From assembly GCF_963678635.1 (NCBI RefSeq), contig NC_087068.1, forward strand, positions 11,166,027-11,230,026: a stretch of 64,000 nt of DNA, written 5' to 3'. The notes beneath the pieces were generated by a model. It had not been told where the DNA came from, did no database searches, and saw only the letters and a program-made list of their open reading frames with translations. Source of the DNA: Symsagittifera roscoffensis. Its lineage: Eukaryota > Xenacoelomorpha > Acoela > Convolutidae. The position numbers and the translations under genes were made by a program. Every line of letters starts with the position of its first letter. Positions within the stretch are counted from its first letter, which is position 1. This document shows, in pieces, positions 18,944 through 31,083 of the stretch.

Positions 18944-20026
18944 CTTGAGCGTGGATCCGAGTGAAACTTGGATTCACGAAAAAGAAATTTTAACAAAGCA
19001 AATATTGTTACTAATATACTATATTTATTATATAAATCGAAATGCTGCATGACAATTTCCTGATTGAATAGGACAAAAGAGATTTTAAAATGATTGGCTT
19101 GAAAAGCGAAAATTCAAGGGTGCAGGTGTATGCAGATTTTGGTTGCTGTTTAGCAATAGTGTGAAAATTTTAAATGGCTGTGAATTTTGGGATGTAGATG
19201 AGCTTAAATCTGCTGCAAACTTCTGTAAATGACCACTGGCACTGTATCTTGAGCAACACTCGGTTTTTCTGGGACTCACTGGCAGAAGACAGCGCGCGAT
19301 GAGGACATCGATCTCGAGTCCGGGGAGTATGTGCCAGTCGGTCATATTTGGAAGTTTGACCTTGAGAGAAGCAAAAAAACACTTGATTTTGGAGTGAAAT
19401 TTAATTTTTCAAAATTTCGAATGGAACCTGTCATGCACGATTTTCTCGCGAGAACTGAAAATCAGAAAAAAGAAGTTAGAACAATTTCAGAACGATTGAG
19501 ACACACACGCGGGAAAGTTGTAAGAAAAAGCAGTAGGAAATTGCTATTCGCAATTTCCATCACTATAATAATCGAGAGTAGAGCTGTCCCATCTGTGACA
19601 GAGACGAGAGCATTCCCTCGAATTGGATTATAACGACTGGAGTATTATTCGGAACTGGACTAGAGTGAACCTTCGGTGGAAAGGTGGACAGCTTGAGTGT
19701 CCTAATGGTTCACAAGAAAACTATTGTCTAGAGTATAAACTCGTTCTCATTGTTAAAACTATAAAACATTAGACTCATTTAGTTGCGTTATTTAATTCTT
19801 GAGTTAATTACTGACTGGATTATTTCCCACTTCTTGAGCGTGCTACTATGTGAGTACAAATTTAAATTCCTAGAGTGTGTTTTATGATTGTTATGTTGAG
19901 GTAAGGCGAGTTTTAGGTTGATCCATCTGAAATGGATCAAAGTTCCACTGTCTAATAAAAAGTAACTTAACGGATTGTTCCAACCCGGTTTTTAACGGCG
20001 TTCATGTATTTTGGGTATCTAGAGAC
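18944..20026 (+). other. 3' non-coding region of copy 1 (possible LTR start)
   Basis: This AT-rich, non-coding sequence is shared with the corresponding region of copy 2 (about 40,160-41,214). Shared blocks include GCTGCATGACA, GTGCCAGTCGGTCATATTTG and ATCCATCTGAAATGGATCAA. CTTGAG is frequent in it. It probably contains the start of a 3' LTR, but I could not find its partner at the left end of the window. Confidence 0.5.
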
Positions 20027-20560
20027 CTAAGTATGGGGACGTTTCTAATTCTAGAGTGGGGGGATATTTTAGTAGTAGCCTTTAAGCTGTAACGGGTCGT
20101 AGTCTCATGTCACAAGCGAACCGAACTGGCTCCGACCGTTCTTGAGGTAGAAAAACACAAGAGATGGTGTCCCTGACCCTTGAGCCAGTGGTTATAGGGC
20201 CTATTCTTCTTAAGCCTCATGTGTGACTGCAGTAGACGAATGTTACATTGAGACATGACCATGGGGGCGTTCTCTCTCATTTCTAGAGCGGGGGGTATTT
20301 TGGTAGTAGCCTCTAGGTTGTATGACGGGTTTTTGTCTCATGTCGCAAGTGAACCGAATTGGCCCCGACCGCATGAGGTAGAAAAAATGAAGAGAAAATG
20401 TCCATGACTCTTGAGCCAATGGTTATAAGGCCTTTTTCTCTTAGCCTCTTAAGTAACGTTCAAGGTAGAAAAATACAAGAGATAGTGTCCCTGACTCTTG
20501 AGCCAATGGTTATAGGGCCTATTTTTCTTTAACCTCATAAGTGACTTAAGTAGGCGACAG
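20027..20560. repeat. tandem 3' module (about 225 bp, two full and one partial copy)
   Basis: A module of roughly 205-227 bp is repeated head to tail at 20,027, 20,253 and, truncated, at 20,458. It is marked by TCTAGAG..GGGG, ATTTT[AG]GTAGTAGCC, CAAG[CT]GAACCGAA and CTTGAGCCA[AG]TGGTTATA. The same module occurs singly at 41,215-41,430 behind copy 2 and at 38,991-39,177 inside the copy 2 second ORF. It appears non-coding. Its conservation suggests an LTR or 3' UTR element. Confidence 0.85.
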
Positions 20561-21724
20561 TTACATACTGTTTCTATGGCGCTCCTGGGGGTTTTTAAGG
20601 CATCAAGACTACCGGGTCGAAATCACTTGACGCAGCTCCGGGCTACATGCCCATTCTAGAGTACCAGTGGTACGGTTAAACGGGAACGTGTCCACTTTCT
20701 GGTTGTACCGTCATAGCTTTTTAAGAAAACTTGAGAAAATTTTCCGATGCGCTTTTCGAAGCGAGGCCTAATTAAGCGAGTAAAGGGGCCACTAGAGGAA
20801 TAAAAAAAGAGAAAAAGACAAAAGCGAAACAAAAAAAACGAAAAAGATTACAAACAGGAACAAAAAACGGTTTAAAAAAATTTGAAAAAAAAACAGTGGC
20901 TTTAATTTCCAGGTTAGGTGTTCTGTTTGGTCAAACGAGTATCGTTAAAATCCACTTTATACTTTAAGAGATAAGTGTAAAAGTGAATGAAACAGTCCCC
21001 ACTGTTTTGAGGAAACTTTTTGCATGAGCAGAGCTTAGAAACCGGTTTTACGGACCTTCTCTCGAGAGGTTCAGCACCCATCGCGCTGAATTTTTTGACA
21101 TAAGTGGGGGGCTAGATATGGGGGAGGTTAGAAGGGGGCTGATTAAGATAAAGGCTAGTAGAAATTGTAAAAAGGGGGCTTCTTTACAGTAACTAAACAA
21201 TCGATATCGTCGATTTAGTTACATTAGATTAACTAGAGTCTGGAACGGTCTAGTTAAAGACTCAGAAACAGAGTTGAAACGCGAAGGTACCTGGTAGTAA
21301 ACTCAAAATGAGGTAGGTAACCTGGCCGGATCGAATGGGGTATCGGAAATAGACAGTTTTTTGAACCCAACAGGTGAACGCCCCATAAGAACGTTAATAG
21401 GGGGAGCAAAACGCGTGACATTCAGGTACCAGACAATTTTTTTTTTCGAAAGACGGCTCTTGTCGCCTTTAAACTTTGGGTACATTGATTTTTTCTTGTT
21501 TTTATTGTTTCTATTAGCTGGCTTTTATTGTTTCTGTTTTCATCATTTTACGCAGTCTTGGTGTATCTGCAACCACAAAAAGGCTTAAAAACAAGTTGTA
21601 TTGCACTGCGCTGTATTGCACAAACAACTTGCACTGCGTTTGAGAAAAAAGTAAATTTCAGGGAAAATCATTTAAAATTTGGTTAACGAAATCGGGTTTT
21701 GGGGAAATTTTTTTAACCCGAGCT
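20561..21724. other. non-coding stretch between copy 1 and copy 2
   Basis: I see no gene or recognisable element here. The sequence is A/T-rich with an A-rich block at about 20,800-20,895, and a T-rich block at 21,430-21,550. The longest ORFs are about 75 codons and show no coding character. Confidence 0.6.
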
Positions 21725-21865
21725 CTAGAGGTGGTATCGGGATAGTGGATTGATCATTCCAACACTCGAGTTAAGATACGGGGAAACTCTTCACACGAGT
21801 TCCGGAAGTGGTACTGGGATAGTGGATAAAGTGTCCAAACGCTCGAGCTACGGTATTAGAGGAGG
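21725..21865. repeat. imperfect tandem dimer of about 75 bp
   Basis: Two imperfect copies share GGTGGTA/AGTGGTA, GGGATAGTGGAT, a run ending CCAAC[AG]CTCGAG, and a short GATACGG/CTACGG tail. The pair leads directly into the palindromic repeats upstream of copy 2. Confidence 0.6.
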
Positions 21866-21894
21866 CTACAAGAGTCTTGGTGGCAGTTCTGGGT

Positions 21895-22120
21895 TAGCGA
21901 TGTAAGGGTCCCAACAATTGAGTCCTGGGATAGCTTTTTAAGGGTCCCAACACTTGAGTCTTGGGATAGCATTTTAAGGGTCCCAACACTTGAGTCCTGG
22001 GATAGCATTTTAAGGGTCTCAACACTTGCGACTTGGGATAGCATTTAAAGGATCCCAACACTTGAGCCATGGGATAGCAATTTAAAGATCCCAACACTTT
22101 GTCCAAGGGTCCCAAAACTT
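21895..22120. repeat. 36-bp palindromic tandem repeat upstream of copy 2
   Basis: The unit is about 36 bp, for example GTCTTGGGATAGCATTTTAA followed by GGGTCCCAACACTTGA. It is repeated five to six times with decay. Each unit contains TTGGGA and TCCCAA, so it is an inverted repeat around an AT-rich centre. It forms the left flank of the 21-bp array and carries the same TCCCAACACTT core. Confidence 0.85.
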
Positions 22121-22800
22121 TAGCGAAGGGTGCCAACACTTTGTTGAAGGGTCCCTAGACTTTGTCGAAGGGTCCTAACATTTTGATTAAGGGTTCCAAC
22201 ACTTTAGCGAAGGGTCCCAACACTCTAGCGAAGGGTGCCAACACTTCAGCGAAGGGTCCCAACTTTTCGTCGAAGGACCCAACATTTTAGCGAAGGGTCC
22301 CAAGACTTTGGTGAAGGGTCACATCACTTTAGTGAAGGGTCGCAACACTTTAGCGAAGGGTCCCAACACTTTAGCGAAGGGTCTCAACACTTTAGCGAAG
22401 GGTCCCAACACCGTAGCGAAGGGTACCAACACTTCGGCGAAGGGACCCAACACTTTCGCTAAGGGTCCCAACACCCTATGGAAGGGTTCCAATACTTCCG
22501 CGAAGGGACCATTACTTTAGCGAAAGGTCTCAACACTTTAGCGAAGGGTCCCAACATCGTAGCGAAGGGAACCAACACTTCGGCGAAGGGACCCAACACT
22601 TTCGCTAAGGGTCCCAACACCCTATGGAAGGGTTCCAATACTTCCGCGAAGGGTACCATTACTTTAGCGAAAGGACCCAACACTTTAGCGAAGGGTCCCA
22701 ACACTCTAGTGAAGGGTCCCAACATTTTGGCGAAGGGTCCCAACACTTGGGCTAAGGGTCCCAATACTTGAGCTACGGGTCCTAAAAATCCGGCGAAGGG
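22121..22800. repeat. 21-bp minisatellite upstream of copy 2
   Basis: The array has the consensus AGCGAAGGGTCCCAACACTTT (21 bp) in about thirty variants, such as CCAACACCCTATGGA and CCATTACTTTAGCG. A larger block of about 165 bp recurs at 22,385 and 22,545, again ending in the CCTATGGAAGGG variant. The core GTCCCAA is the reverse complement of the TTGGGAC core of the 14-bp array in front of copy 1. Confidence 0.95.
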
Positions 22801-22989
22801 ATTTAAGGTTATTAAAATTATAGGGAAGGAAATTTGGATTAACAAACTGAAGTTCAGAGTGTGAAAAAGTGTTGAATTGTAATTGTTTTAGCATGTTTTA
22901 GGAACGTTTGTCTCATAATTTGGTTAGATTTTTGAAATAGAACTTGTACCTATTAGAATTGTAGATAGCAGAGAATTGCAGATAAAAAT
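22801..22989 (+). promoter_or_regulatory. decayed leader of the copy 2 Gag-Pol
   Basis: This short non-coding AT-rich stretch lies between the 21-bp array and the first sequence alignable to Gag-Pol. It occupies the place of the copy 1 leader, but I see little base-level similarity, and the ATG matching 742 is absent. Confidence 0.5.
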
Positions 22990-25900
22990 CACGAGAAGAA
23001 CAGGAGTGTCCTTACCGGAAAGGAAAGGGATAGGACTTAAGCAAAACCAACAGTCGACACAACCGAAGCAATCACCCACAATTCCGAGAGTAATGAAAAA
23101 AATATGTTTCAGTTGACATGATCAACACAAAAAGCAACATAGAGCAACAAACTGGAGAAAAGCTAATTGATCAAAAGACTGCGACTGTCAAAGAGATTGA
23201 TCTTGAGACGCCAGAGACAAGCATAGATTGAATGGAACGGAAAACGACGGAGTCGGCACTTATGCAGAATGTAGAAGAGCCAGTAACAAAGACAATATAG
23301 TTCTCACCTATAGGCAAAGAGGACGAAATCACCAACAACACGCGAGAAAAAAATAAAATACGACTCACAAATGAAGAGAACATCGTTCATGGAGAAGTTG
23401 GCGGCGATGGTTGGAATGAAAGCTAGAGAAAAAGAGGATGTACCAACAGTGACTAAAAAAAGCAAAACTTTTGGTACGGTTTCCGCGATAACATCGGAAA
23501 CTAACCAGGAGAAGGGACAAGTCGCAAAGGGAGCAGCGGGTCTTCAAAATGAGTGAGCGACAGAGTCAAACGTACCTTTAGTTGAAATGGGGACTTGATG
23601 ACAAAGTCGGAACAGATAGACAAAAAACTAAAGAGCGGTGAGAAAGATCGCCGGGCATTGAAGAAGGAATTGTGACATAGAGTGAATAACTAGATAACTA
23701 CTTTGTCCTGGCGAGGGCCACTGTAAAAACTACAACAGATGGCGGACAAAAAGGATAAAACAGATAAGGAGCAAGAAAAACGTATCAGGAGAGACATGGA
23801 GGAGACGAAAAAACGGTATGATACCGTGATTGATAAGTTGTGGAATCTAGAGACGAGAATGGGCACAATGAGCAGGGACCAAGCAGAAAATTTGTGCGCC
23901 ATTCAATCGAAGTTGAATGCACTCTTGAGAAACTCTATTGCTCAGGAGAAAACAGTAGCAGATAAAACAGAAAAGCAACCTGGAACAAGAGTCGATTGTG
24001 TGGATCCGCAACGCAAGAAACAGGAGTGTACACCATTACCCCAAATCGACAACAGCTTAGGGTCAGGGATGACCAAAACTGCATTGAAGGGGGAGCCTCG
24101 AATTCGACGAGGATAACAGGGGATTCAAGTGCACACACGAATATAACACTTGATGCCATAACATGGGCGAGTACCTGGGAACTGATGAACAGGACACTTG
24201 AAGCATTCGCCACAAGGAACACAGACTCGAGTGATAGAGGAGGTGATAAATCCAGTAAGACTTTCACGAAACCGAAGGAATTCAAAGACGATTCAGATGG
24301 TTGCATAGATACCTGGGTTGACATAACGATACCACATCTTGAGCAAGACAACCTGAATGATGAGAGACAAGCTTGCACCGCAATATTAAGCAATCTAGAG
24401 GGCACAGCACTAAAGTGCGTGGTAGCCAGGAAGGAGGAGGAGCGTGATACCGCAGACAAAATCTTTGAAATACTGTTGAATCAATTTGGATCAGTAATGA
24501 AGGGACTTCAAGCGATGATCAGATTTGAAAAAAGAAGACAAAGAGATGACAAATCGATTGATTCATTTCTAGATGATCTTGAGAAGAAAAACGATCCAGA
24601 GGATTCGACTAACAGGTGAAATTTAGGATCGCTTCAAAGTTGATTGATGTGGTGAAAAGTGCCGACTTGAGAACGATGTTGGCAGCGTATTATACGCTAT
24701 CGAAAGATGTTGTATCAACCCAGGAGGAGATGAGACAGAAGTCTAGAGAGTATATGTTAATGAAACCGAAAAAATATTCATATTCGGAAAGCAGAAACAT
24801 GCCAAGGGGAGTCCAACAACAAAGGTCAACATGGTACAAGCCTAGAGATGACATGGAAAACGAATGTCGTCACAAACTGTTGCTCGGCGGATCACCATGT
24901 AGCGGATTGCACCACATACAAACAGGGCATGAAAAGCTTGGGATATGCGCCTGACGAAGAAGACATGAGTCAGATGAAAGAACACAAGTCTGACAGTGGC
25001 ATGATAATCAAAATATGCGCGAGGTGTTTTTCTGCAATCAAGAGGGCCACTTTAGTATGGATTGTCCCCTGTTTTGGGAAGCATTAAAAATCAGAATGAC
25101 CCAAAACACAAAATGGCACTAGCTGCGGTACAAAAGACCAGGAAAGACAAACTAAGAATGACTTGCAGGCCAAGGAGGCAACGAGTGGTGAATTATCAAC
25201 GAGAACTGCAAGACTTGGCGACCAGAGAAATTGAACAAAGTTTAAAACAAGAAATAGAAAAACAAAAGAGGAATGAGACACTCTCTATGACGGGACCAGA
25301 ACCGGAGACTGGAGACAACATGACAGGCAGGAGTAATTGCAACACCCTGAAAATGGTGACCACAAAACCCTTTGCTATCACGAAGATTGGGGCGAGAATT
25401 ATGTCCATAATCACGGTGGGCAGTCATGAAGTAACGAGAAACCAGAGTGAACAGAGTGATCAAACATCAATGCACATTGATAAGTATGCAATTTATTACG
25501 CACCACAAGCCCAAAAACCCCTTCTAGAGCACTCAGGTCATTACTCACGAGGAGGCGGTGGTAAGTCGGTTAGGATAGACAGCAGGTACACGGAAGCCTA
25601 TGGTCCACATGAAGTCATGTTGAACATAGATGGAAACAACATCTATACAAAAACGATGATAACGTGTAACGAAGATCTAGCTGGTCAAATCTATGTAGGT
25701 CGAGAAGAACTCAAGGTGAGATCGATCGGGCACTGCGCCATGCTGGAAGAAGATGCCATGCATTTGGGAACTGAAGCAGACGTTTCTGCACATGTACTGG
25801 ACATAAGCGGTAAGAAAACCCAACTACGAGGACTATTGGACACGGGGGCTGTCTTGAGTTTAATACCAATTGAAACATGGGAAAAGATGGGATTCGACAA

Positions 25901-28900
25901 AGACGACCTGATAGACTCAAGGATACGGCTGTCAGCGGCAAACAAGGGGACATTGCGGACTCTGGGCAGGACACCGATAAGAGCTCTGAAGCTGGGGGAG
26001 CGTAAACTGTGGATGAGTTTCAGGTGTTCGAGAATCTGGACGAGTCTAATCAATTCCTTTTAGACAGTCATTTCATCAAGAATTTTGGTGTAACGATTGA
26101 TCTTAACAATGCGATAATCGGGATTCGAAACCCGGAGAGGAAGTAGGTAATTAAACCGCTGAATTTGATAATGGCGGATGAGAATAAAGCTCAAGTTTTC
26201 TTGAGTAGGAGGGTGAGGTTGAAAGCGAACGAGGCTGCGATAGTAAGTTTGAGGATGAAGGACTATAATGAACTAAGTGACAATACACAAGTATAAATTG
26301 TACCGAATCCGAAAAGTCACAAGCTGCTATTTCAGGAAGATCCTTCTCGATAACCAAGAATAACCAGGGAGATCCTTTTCGTCAGTGTCTTATTGAGTAC
26401 TCTCGAATTACCAATCACAATCCAGAGGGTGAGGAATCTGGGATACGCACTGCCCGTGAAAACTAGATAAGAAATTACTGAAAATGTGAAACAAAATGAA
26501 ACTCTTGATTGTCCGGATCACAAGGACAAGATTTGTATCTTGAGCAGATTGAAGACAATAAAAGTTTTCATCAAGACCTGTGAGGTCGCTTAAGTCAGAG
26601 ACAGACGATGGACTTTCGAGCTGTTCAATTTTTCCATAAAAACCCAAACCAGAGGAATTCGAAATGAATAAAACGGTATTACCAGAAATTGAACACTTAA
26701 GGGGAAAGATAACAGACGAACAGCTCGAAGCCACCAAGGACGAGCTGGATAGGAGTCAGGATGTTTTTTCGAGACATAAAGCAGACATCGGGTGCTGTAA
26801 TTTTGTTGAACATGAAACAGTACTAGAGGAATTGGCGGTACCGCACAGGTAGAAGGCGAGGCGTGTGACCTCAAACAAATCGGATGCATGTAGAAATGAA
26901 ATAGAGACCTTACTAGAGTATGACATGTTAGAACCGTCCAAATTACCGTGGGCGTGTGGAGTAGTGATGGCCAAAAAGAACGGGGACTAACTTAGATTTT
27001 GTTGTGACTTTCGATATCTGAACTCCGTCACGGTGAAGGATGCCTATTCGATACCTAGAATAGATGACAGCTTTTCGAAATTGGGAGATGCAAAGTTTTT
27101 TTAAACTCTTGATCTAGGGTCGAATTTTTGGCAGGTACCACTCAGGAAACAAGACAGGGACAAAAAAGGATTTGCTTGCGAGCTGGGATCCCTCCAACGG
27201 AAAAGGATGCCCTTCGGCCTTTGCAACGCGACAGCCACGTTTCGGCGACTGATAGCACAAGCACTGACAAGCGTGACAAAGAAATATGGCAACCTGGTGA
27301 TGTGTTACATAGATGACGTGGTGATTGCAACACCTACCCTGGAGGACCACATCGAACGACTGGATGAGGTGTTCGCATGCATGATGACGGCAAAATTTAA
27401 ATGCAAGTCCTCGAAGTGTGCGATTCTGAAGGAATCGATAAATTACCTGCGGAAGATGGTGCATAAACATGGCATCCGACCAGACCCGGACGCGGTAGAG
27501 GCAGTACTGACTTGGAAGTCGCCAAAAACTGAGCACCAGTTAATGAGTTTTTTGGGTTTTGCCAATTACTACAGGGAGTTCAACATGGGCTATGCGGACA
27601 AAGTATATCCGATGCAACAACTCATGAGCCATAAAGGCAAGAAGTTCACGTGGAATAACGCGGCAGAAGAGTCGTTTCAAAGAATAAAAAAGGAACTGTG
27701 TGAAGCACCTGTGCTAGGCATGCCTACAGAGAAGCGAATGTACCTAGTGGACACTTCTGCATCGGTGGTCGCAATCTCTGGCATACTCCAAGAAGTGTGA
27801 GATTCTGAAGGAATCGATAAGTTACCTGGGGAAGATGGTAGATAAACATGGCATCCGACCAGACCCGGACGCGGTAGAGGGATGCAACTCAAACATCAGG
27901 ACGAATCTGGAACCGGAGGGCGACAGGGAGATCTTGAGAAAGATAGTATGCGTTAAGCTTGAAGACAACATCCACAACCCAGGAGAACTGAACGAACAAA
28001 TGATGGCACTGTAAGAGCACGTCAAAGCGTGGTACAGGCTATCGGATCTGATACGAGCCCAGAAGAACTATAAAATGACGAGCAATCTCTCCAAATGAAT
28101 TCGGACGGGAGCGAAAGAGAAAAGAGACCTCCAAGAGGATAACTATAAGCTCTTCAGCCAGTTCTACAAAGAACGGACGGACTTACTCTACCACACAGCT
28201 GATGTCGTGGTGGCCTGCAGGAGAAAAGATGAAGAGAAGACATTACACCAGCATAACCTCATCATATTACCACAGCTATATCAAACGGAAGCGTTGTTCA
28301 GATCGCACGACAACATGGGACATCAGAGGATAGATAAGGTGCAACAAAGAAAATTACACCGATTTGACTGGCCAGGGTTGAGGATGGCGTGTGAAAGATG
28401 GGTGAATGCATGTTTGTCGTGTTTTCAAGTGAAAGACCCCAGGAAAATGAAACTCCCTCTCAAATCCATGGAAAGCTCAGAATTCAACGAGGTTGTGCAG
28501 AAAGACCATCAAATGATCTGCATGAAAGATTCGGGGTTTAATCAGATACTGGTAATTATTGATCATTTTGCAAAACAGGCGAAAGCAATACCATGCCAGA
28601 CAGCCTCGGCGGAGGAAACTTGCGATCAATTGATAACGCAATTGATATCACGGTACGGTTGTCTGATGACCTTCCAATCGGATAATGGGAAAGCCTTTGT
28701 TGGGGACCTTATAATAAGATGACAAGAAGAACTCATGAGAAGATCCCAGATTGCACAGGCACATTCAACGACCCACCAACCACAAACGAATGGACTCGTT
28801 GAGAGGCAGAACAGAACGCTGGTGAATATGCTCAGGGTGTATTGCTCGAGGTATACGACAGACTGGGACAAATATCTACCGCAAGTACAATAGCACGCAG

Positions 28901-30577
28901 CGCTCAACACGGGGTTCAGTCCCTTCATGATGTTAACAGGCAAAGAGAGAGCAATGCCTCTGACGTTCTTCTACCCGGAATATGGAGGACAGAAGACATC
29001 GCCTCAGGCACATGTGAAGTAAGCACTTAGGATGAAAAAAAGTTGAATGAGCTAAGCAGAACAAATAGAGCTCAAGCGCAGATGAGGCAACGAAGGAAGT
29101 ATGACGAGAAGACACGTCAGGCGAAGCCATATGCTTTGGGACAATATGTCTGGGTATTTCAGAATGTCATCATAAAGGGACGAAAATACTACTAAAGAAA
29201 TGGAGAGGCTTGTTCATGATATTGGAAGTGCACCAGCAGGGTCGGTTCAATGGCTTGAGCACAGGGCGCACGGCGCAATATTAAAACCTGAAACCTCACG
29301 TCCCATCACCGGAAGACTGGTGCGTACCGCAGAACATGGAAGGAATCGAGTATCTACTGGTGGAGCCAGCATGCGAGGTAAATGAGAAAGGCACCAGGGA
29401 GAAGAATGATGGCAACTGGAACATGAGTCTTGACGACAACGAAAAAATAGAGGTAGATTCGGATGAAGGATCTTTCGCAGAAAAGGATTGGATTGAACCA
29501 GAGCAAGACCAGGTGCCGAAGTGAACAGAACCGTTATGCTTATGAGGACGGAAACGAGAAAAAGCGGGCGCAAGAGGACAGGCATGAGGTACAACAGGTA
29601 TGGCGATGACTTCTTGATTGACAAAATACGACCAGAAGAGCTAGGTGAAGGGATGGTGAACATGGGGGATCTGGTAGCAGATGAGGAGTGCCAGATCATC
29701 AACAACAGTGAGCAGACGTGGCAAAAGGACCACACCTAATCAGAGAAGGAAGAAGCCCTAGAACACAGTGAGATAGAAAGAAGGGAGAATAAAAACCAGA
29801 GGATACTAGAGTGGATGCGTGATCTGGAGGCTGACGAGAGGGAAACAAAAAGTATCCAACAAGTCGACATATCAGCGGACAAGCATGTAGGTCAGGAAAC
29901 CCGTTCTTTGGTTGTTTGACGACGACAGACCGGCCACTGGTTATACCACCTGACAACTTGAGCCCAGCACCATCGACGTCGATAAATGATTTTGTCCGGG
30001 GTGAGGGTAGGCATTACCCACACCGAAAACTTGATGATAGAGAAACTCAGGGAAATGAGAGAGACTAACGTACTGGAGCTGGATCAGGAAGAAGCCCATC
30101 CTACCATCGGAACAGATATTGAGATACCAAATGAGTGCTTAGAGAACATCCTGATAACGGACAGTGACCTTATCTTGTCAGATAGGACCAGCCCGATCTG
30201 CAAAACAGCGGATATGAGTTTCAACAGGAGATTGGAAGCCGATTTTGAAAAAGTAGCAAAATTTGGAGTTTCTGCTCAGACAGAGACCGGGATTGGGGGT
30301 GTGGCCGCACTTCCTCCTTCAGTTTCACAGGTTAATGGCATAAACCTATGCTTTTTGGTGACAAGAGTCAGTGAGAGAAACGTGATAGATCCCGAGCATG
30401 TGATGCTGGCATTGACACGGCTGAGAAACTTCCTGGTTAAAATAGGGATGAGGTTTCTACGATCCGAACAGGGGCAGATTGAAGGCTAGGGAACCATGCG
30501 CCATCATGCACGTGGTCTTTGCAGTAACGGAAATCATGGTACATCTACACAAGAAGTACTACTTGAACATCGCTTGA
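22990..30577 (+). pseudogene. Gag-Pol pseudogene, copy 2
   Basis: This is a decayed homologue of 742-9549, roughly four-fifths identical at the base level by eye. The ATG aligned with 868 is at about 23,118. Stops and frameshifts are numerous: TGA at about 23,229 and 24,617, frame changes through both zinc knuckles, and stops near 26,145, 26,295, 26,466, 26,850 and 28,720. Recognisable parts are the capsid-like region (24,160-24,600), the protease DTG (about 25,840), an RT palm that stays open from 27,207 to 27,800 with YIDD, and an integrase core (28,207-28,722) with the E motif just after a stop. RNase H and the linker before the integrase are deleted. The macrodomain-like tail is present at 30,120-30,560. 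It cannot encode a functional polyprotein. Confidence 0.93.
27791..27881 (+). repeat. duplicated RT segment at a deletion junction
   Basis: This stretch of about 90 bp repeats 27,412-27,501 (GAAGTGTG.GATTCTGAAGGAATCGATAA) and is followed at once by sequence matching copy 1 near 6,810. RNase H and most of the linker are therefore missing. The duplicate encodes LGKMVDKHG, as in copy 1 (LGRMVDKHG), while the first copy reads LRKMVHKHG. The duplicate thus probably came from a different, less mutated element. Confidence 0.8.
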
Positions 30578-31083
30578 GCTTCGGGTGGACACCAGGGTTT
30601 CGAGTTAAGGTGCACGAGGGTCTTGAGCTAGGTAAAAGGGGGGCACGTGTCAGGAATGTAGGTTTTAGCATGATTGACATGAAAATTGAAACAGAATTTT
30701 CAAGTCTAGTTTTATGGTACTAAAACGTAAGATGGATCTGCATATTGTTAATACCTAATTGAACCATTTTATCAAAAATTGTCAGAAAATCGTTTTAAGG
30801 GTACTAAGGGAGGAGGTTTAGGCTGGTCATTGGCAGCACATCTTGGTCTAAGACTCAGTTTTATTTTCACATTGATTTGAATCACAAAAACGAAACCGAT
30901 AACTGGATCGGAATTACACGAGTAACGGAAGAAAACAAAGACATCATACTGTTTTTCGCAATCGGTACTAAGGAAAGGTATCTCTTGAGTATTAATCTGG
31001 GAAGGATGTTTCTTGAGTTAATATAGATAAATAATTTCTTGAGCAAGGTATTTTGTGAGATCTCTTGAGAAATAAATACAGCA
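30578..31083 (+). promoter_or_regulatory. inter-ORF region of copy 2
   Basis: This is homologous to 9550-10037. The position of the copy 1 acceptor reads TTTTATTTTCACATTG, so the AG is lost. Four CTTGAG words fall at about 30,964-31,070, just before the ATG at 31,084, giving a denser cluster than in copy 1. An ATG at about 31,006 now precedes the second ORF. Confidence 0.6.

Noticed and set aside
20027-20560. The 3' modules as the LTR of copy 1
   Set aside because: They are tandem behind copy 1, single behind copy 2 and absent before both Gag-Pol genes within the window, so they cannot be called an LTR pair.
27207-27800. Separate RT gene in copy 2
   Set aside because: It is a surviving open stretch of the broken copy 2 Gag-Pol with no independent start context. 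The open stretches at 33,062-34,015 and 28,207-28,722 are treated the same way.
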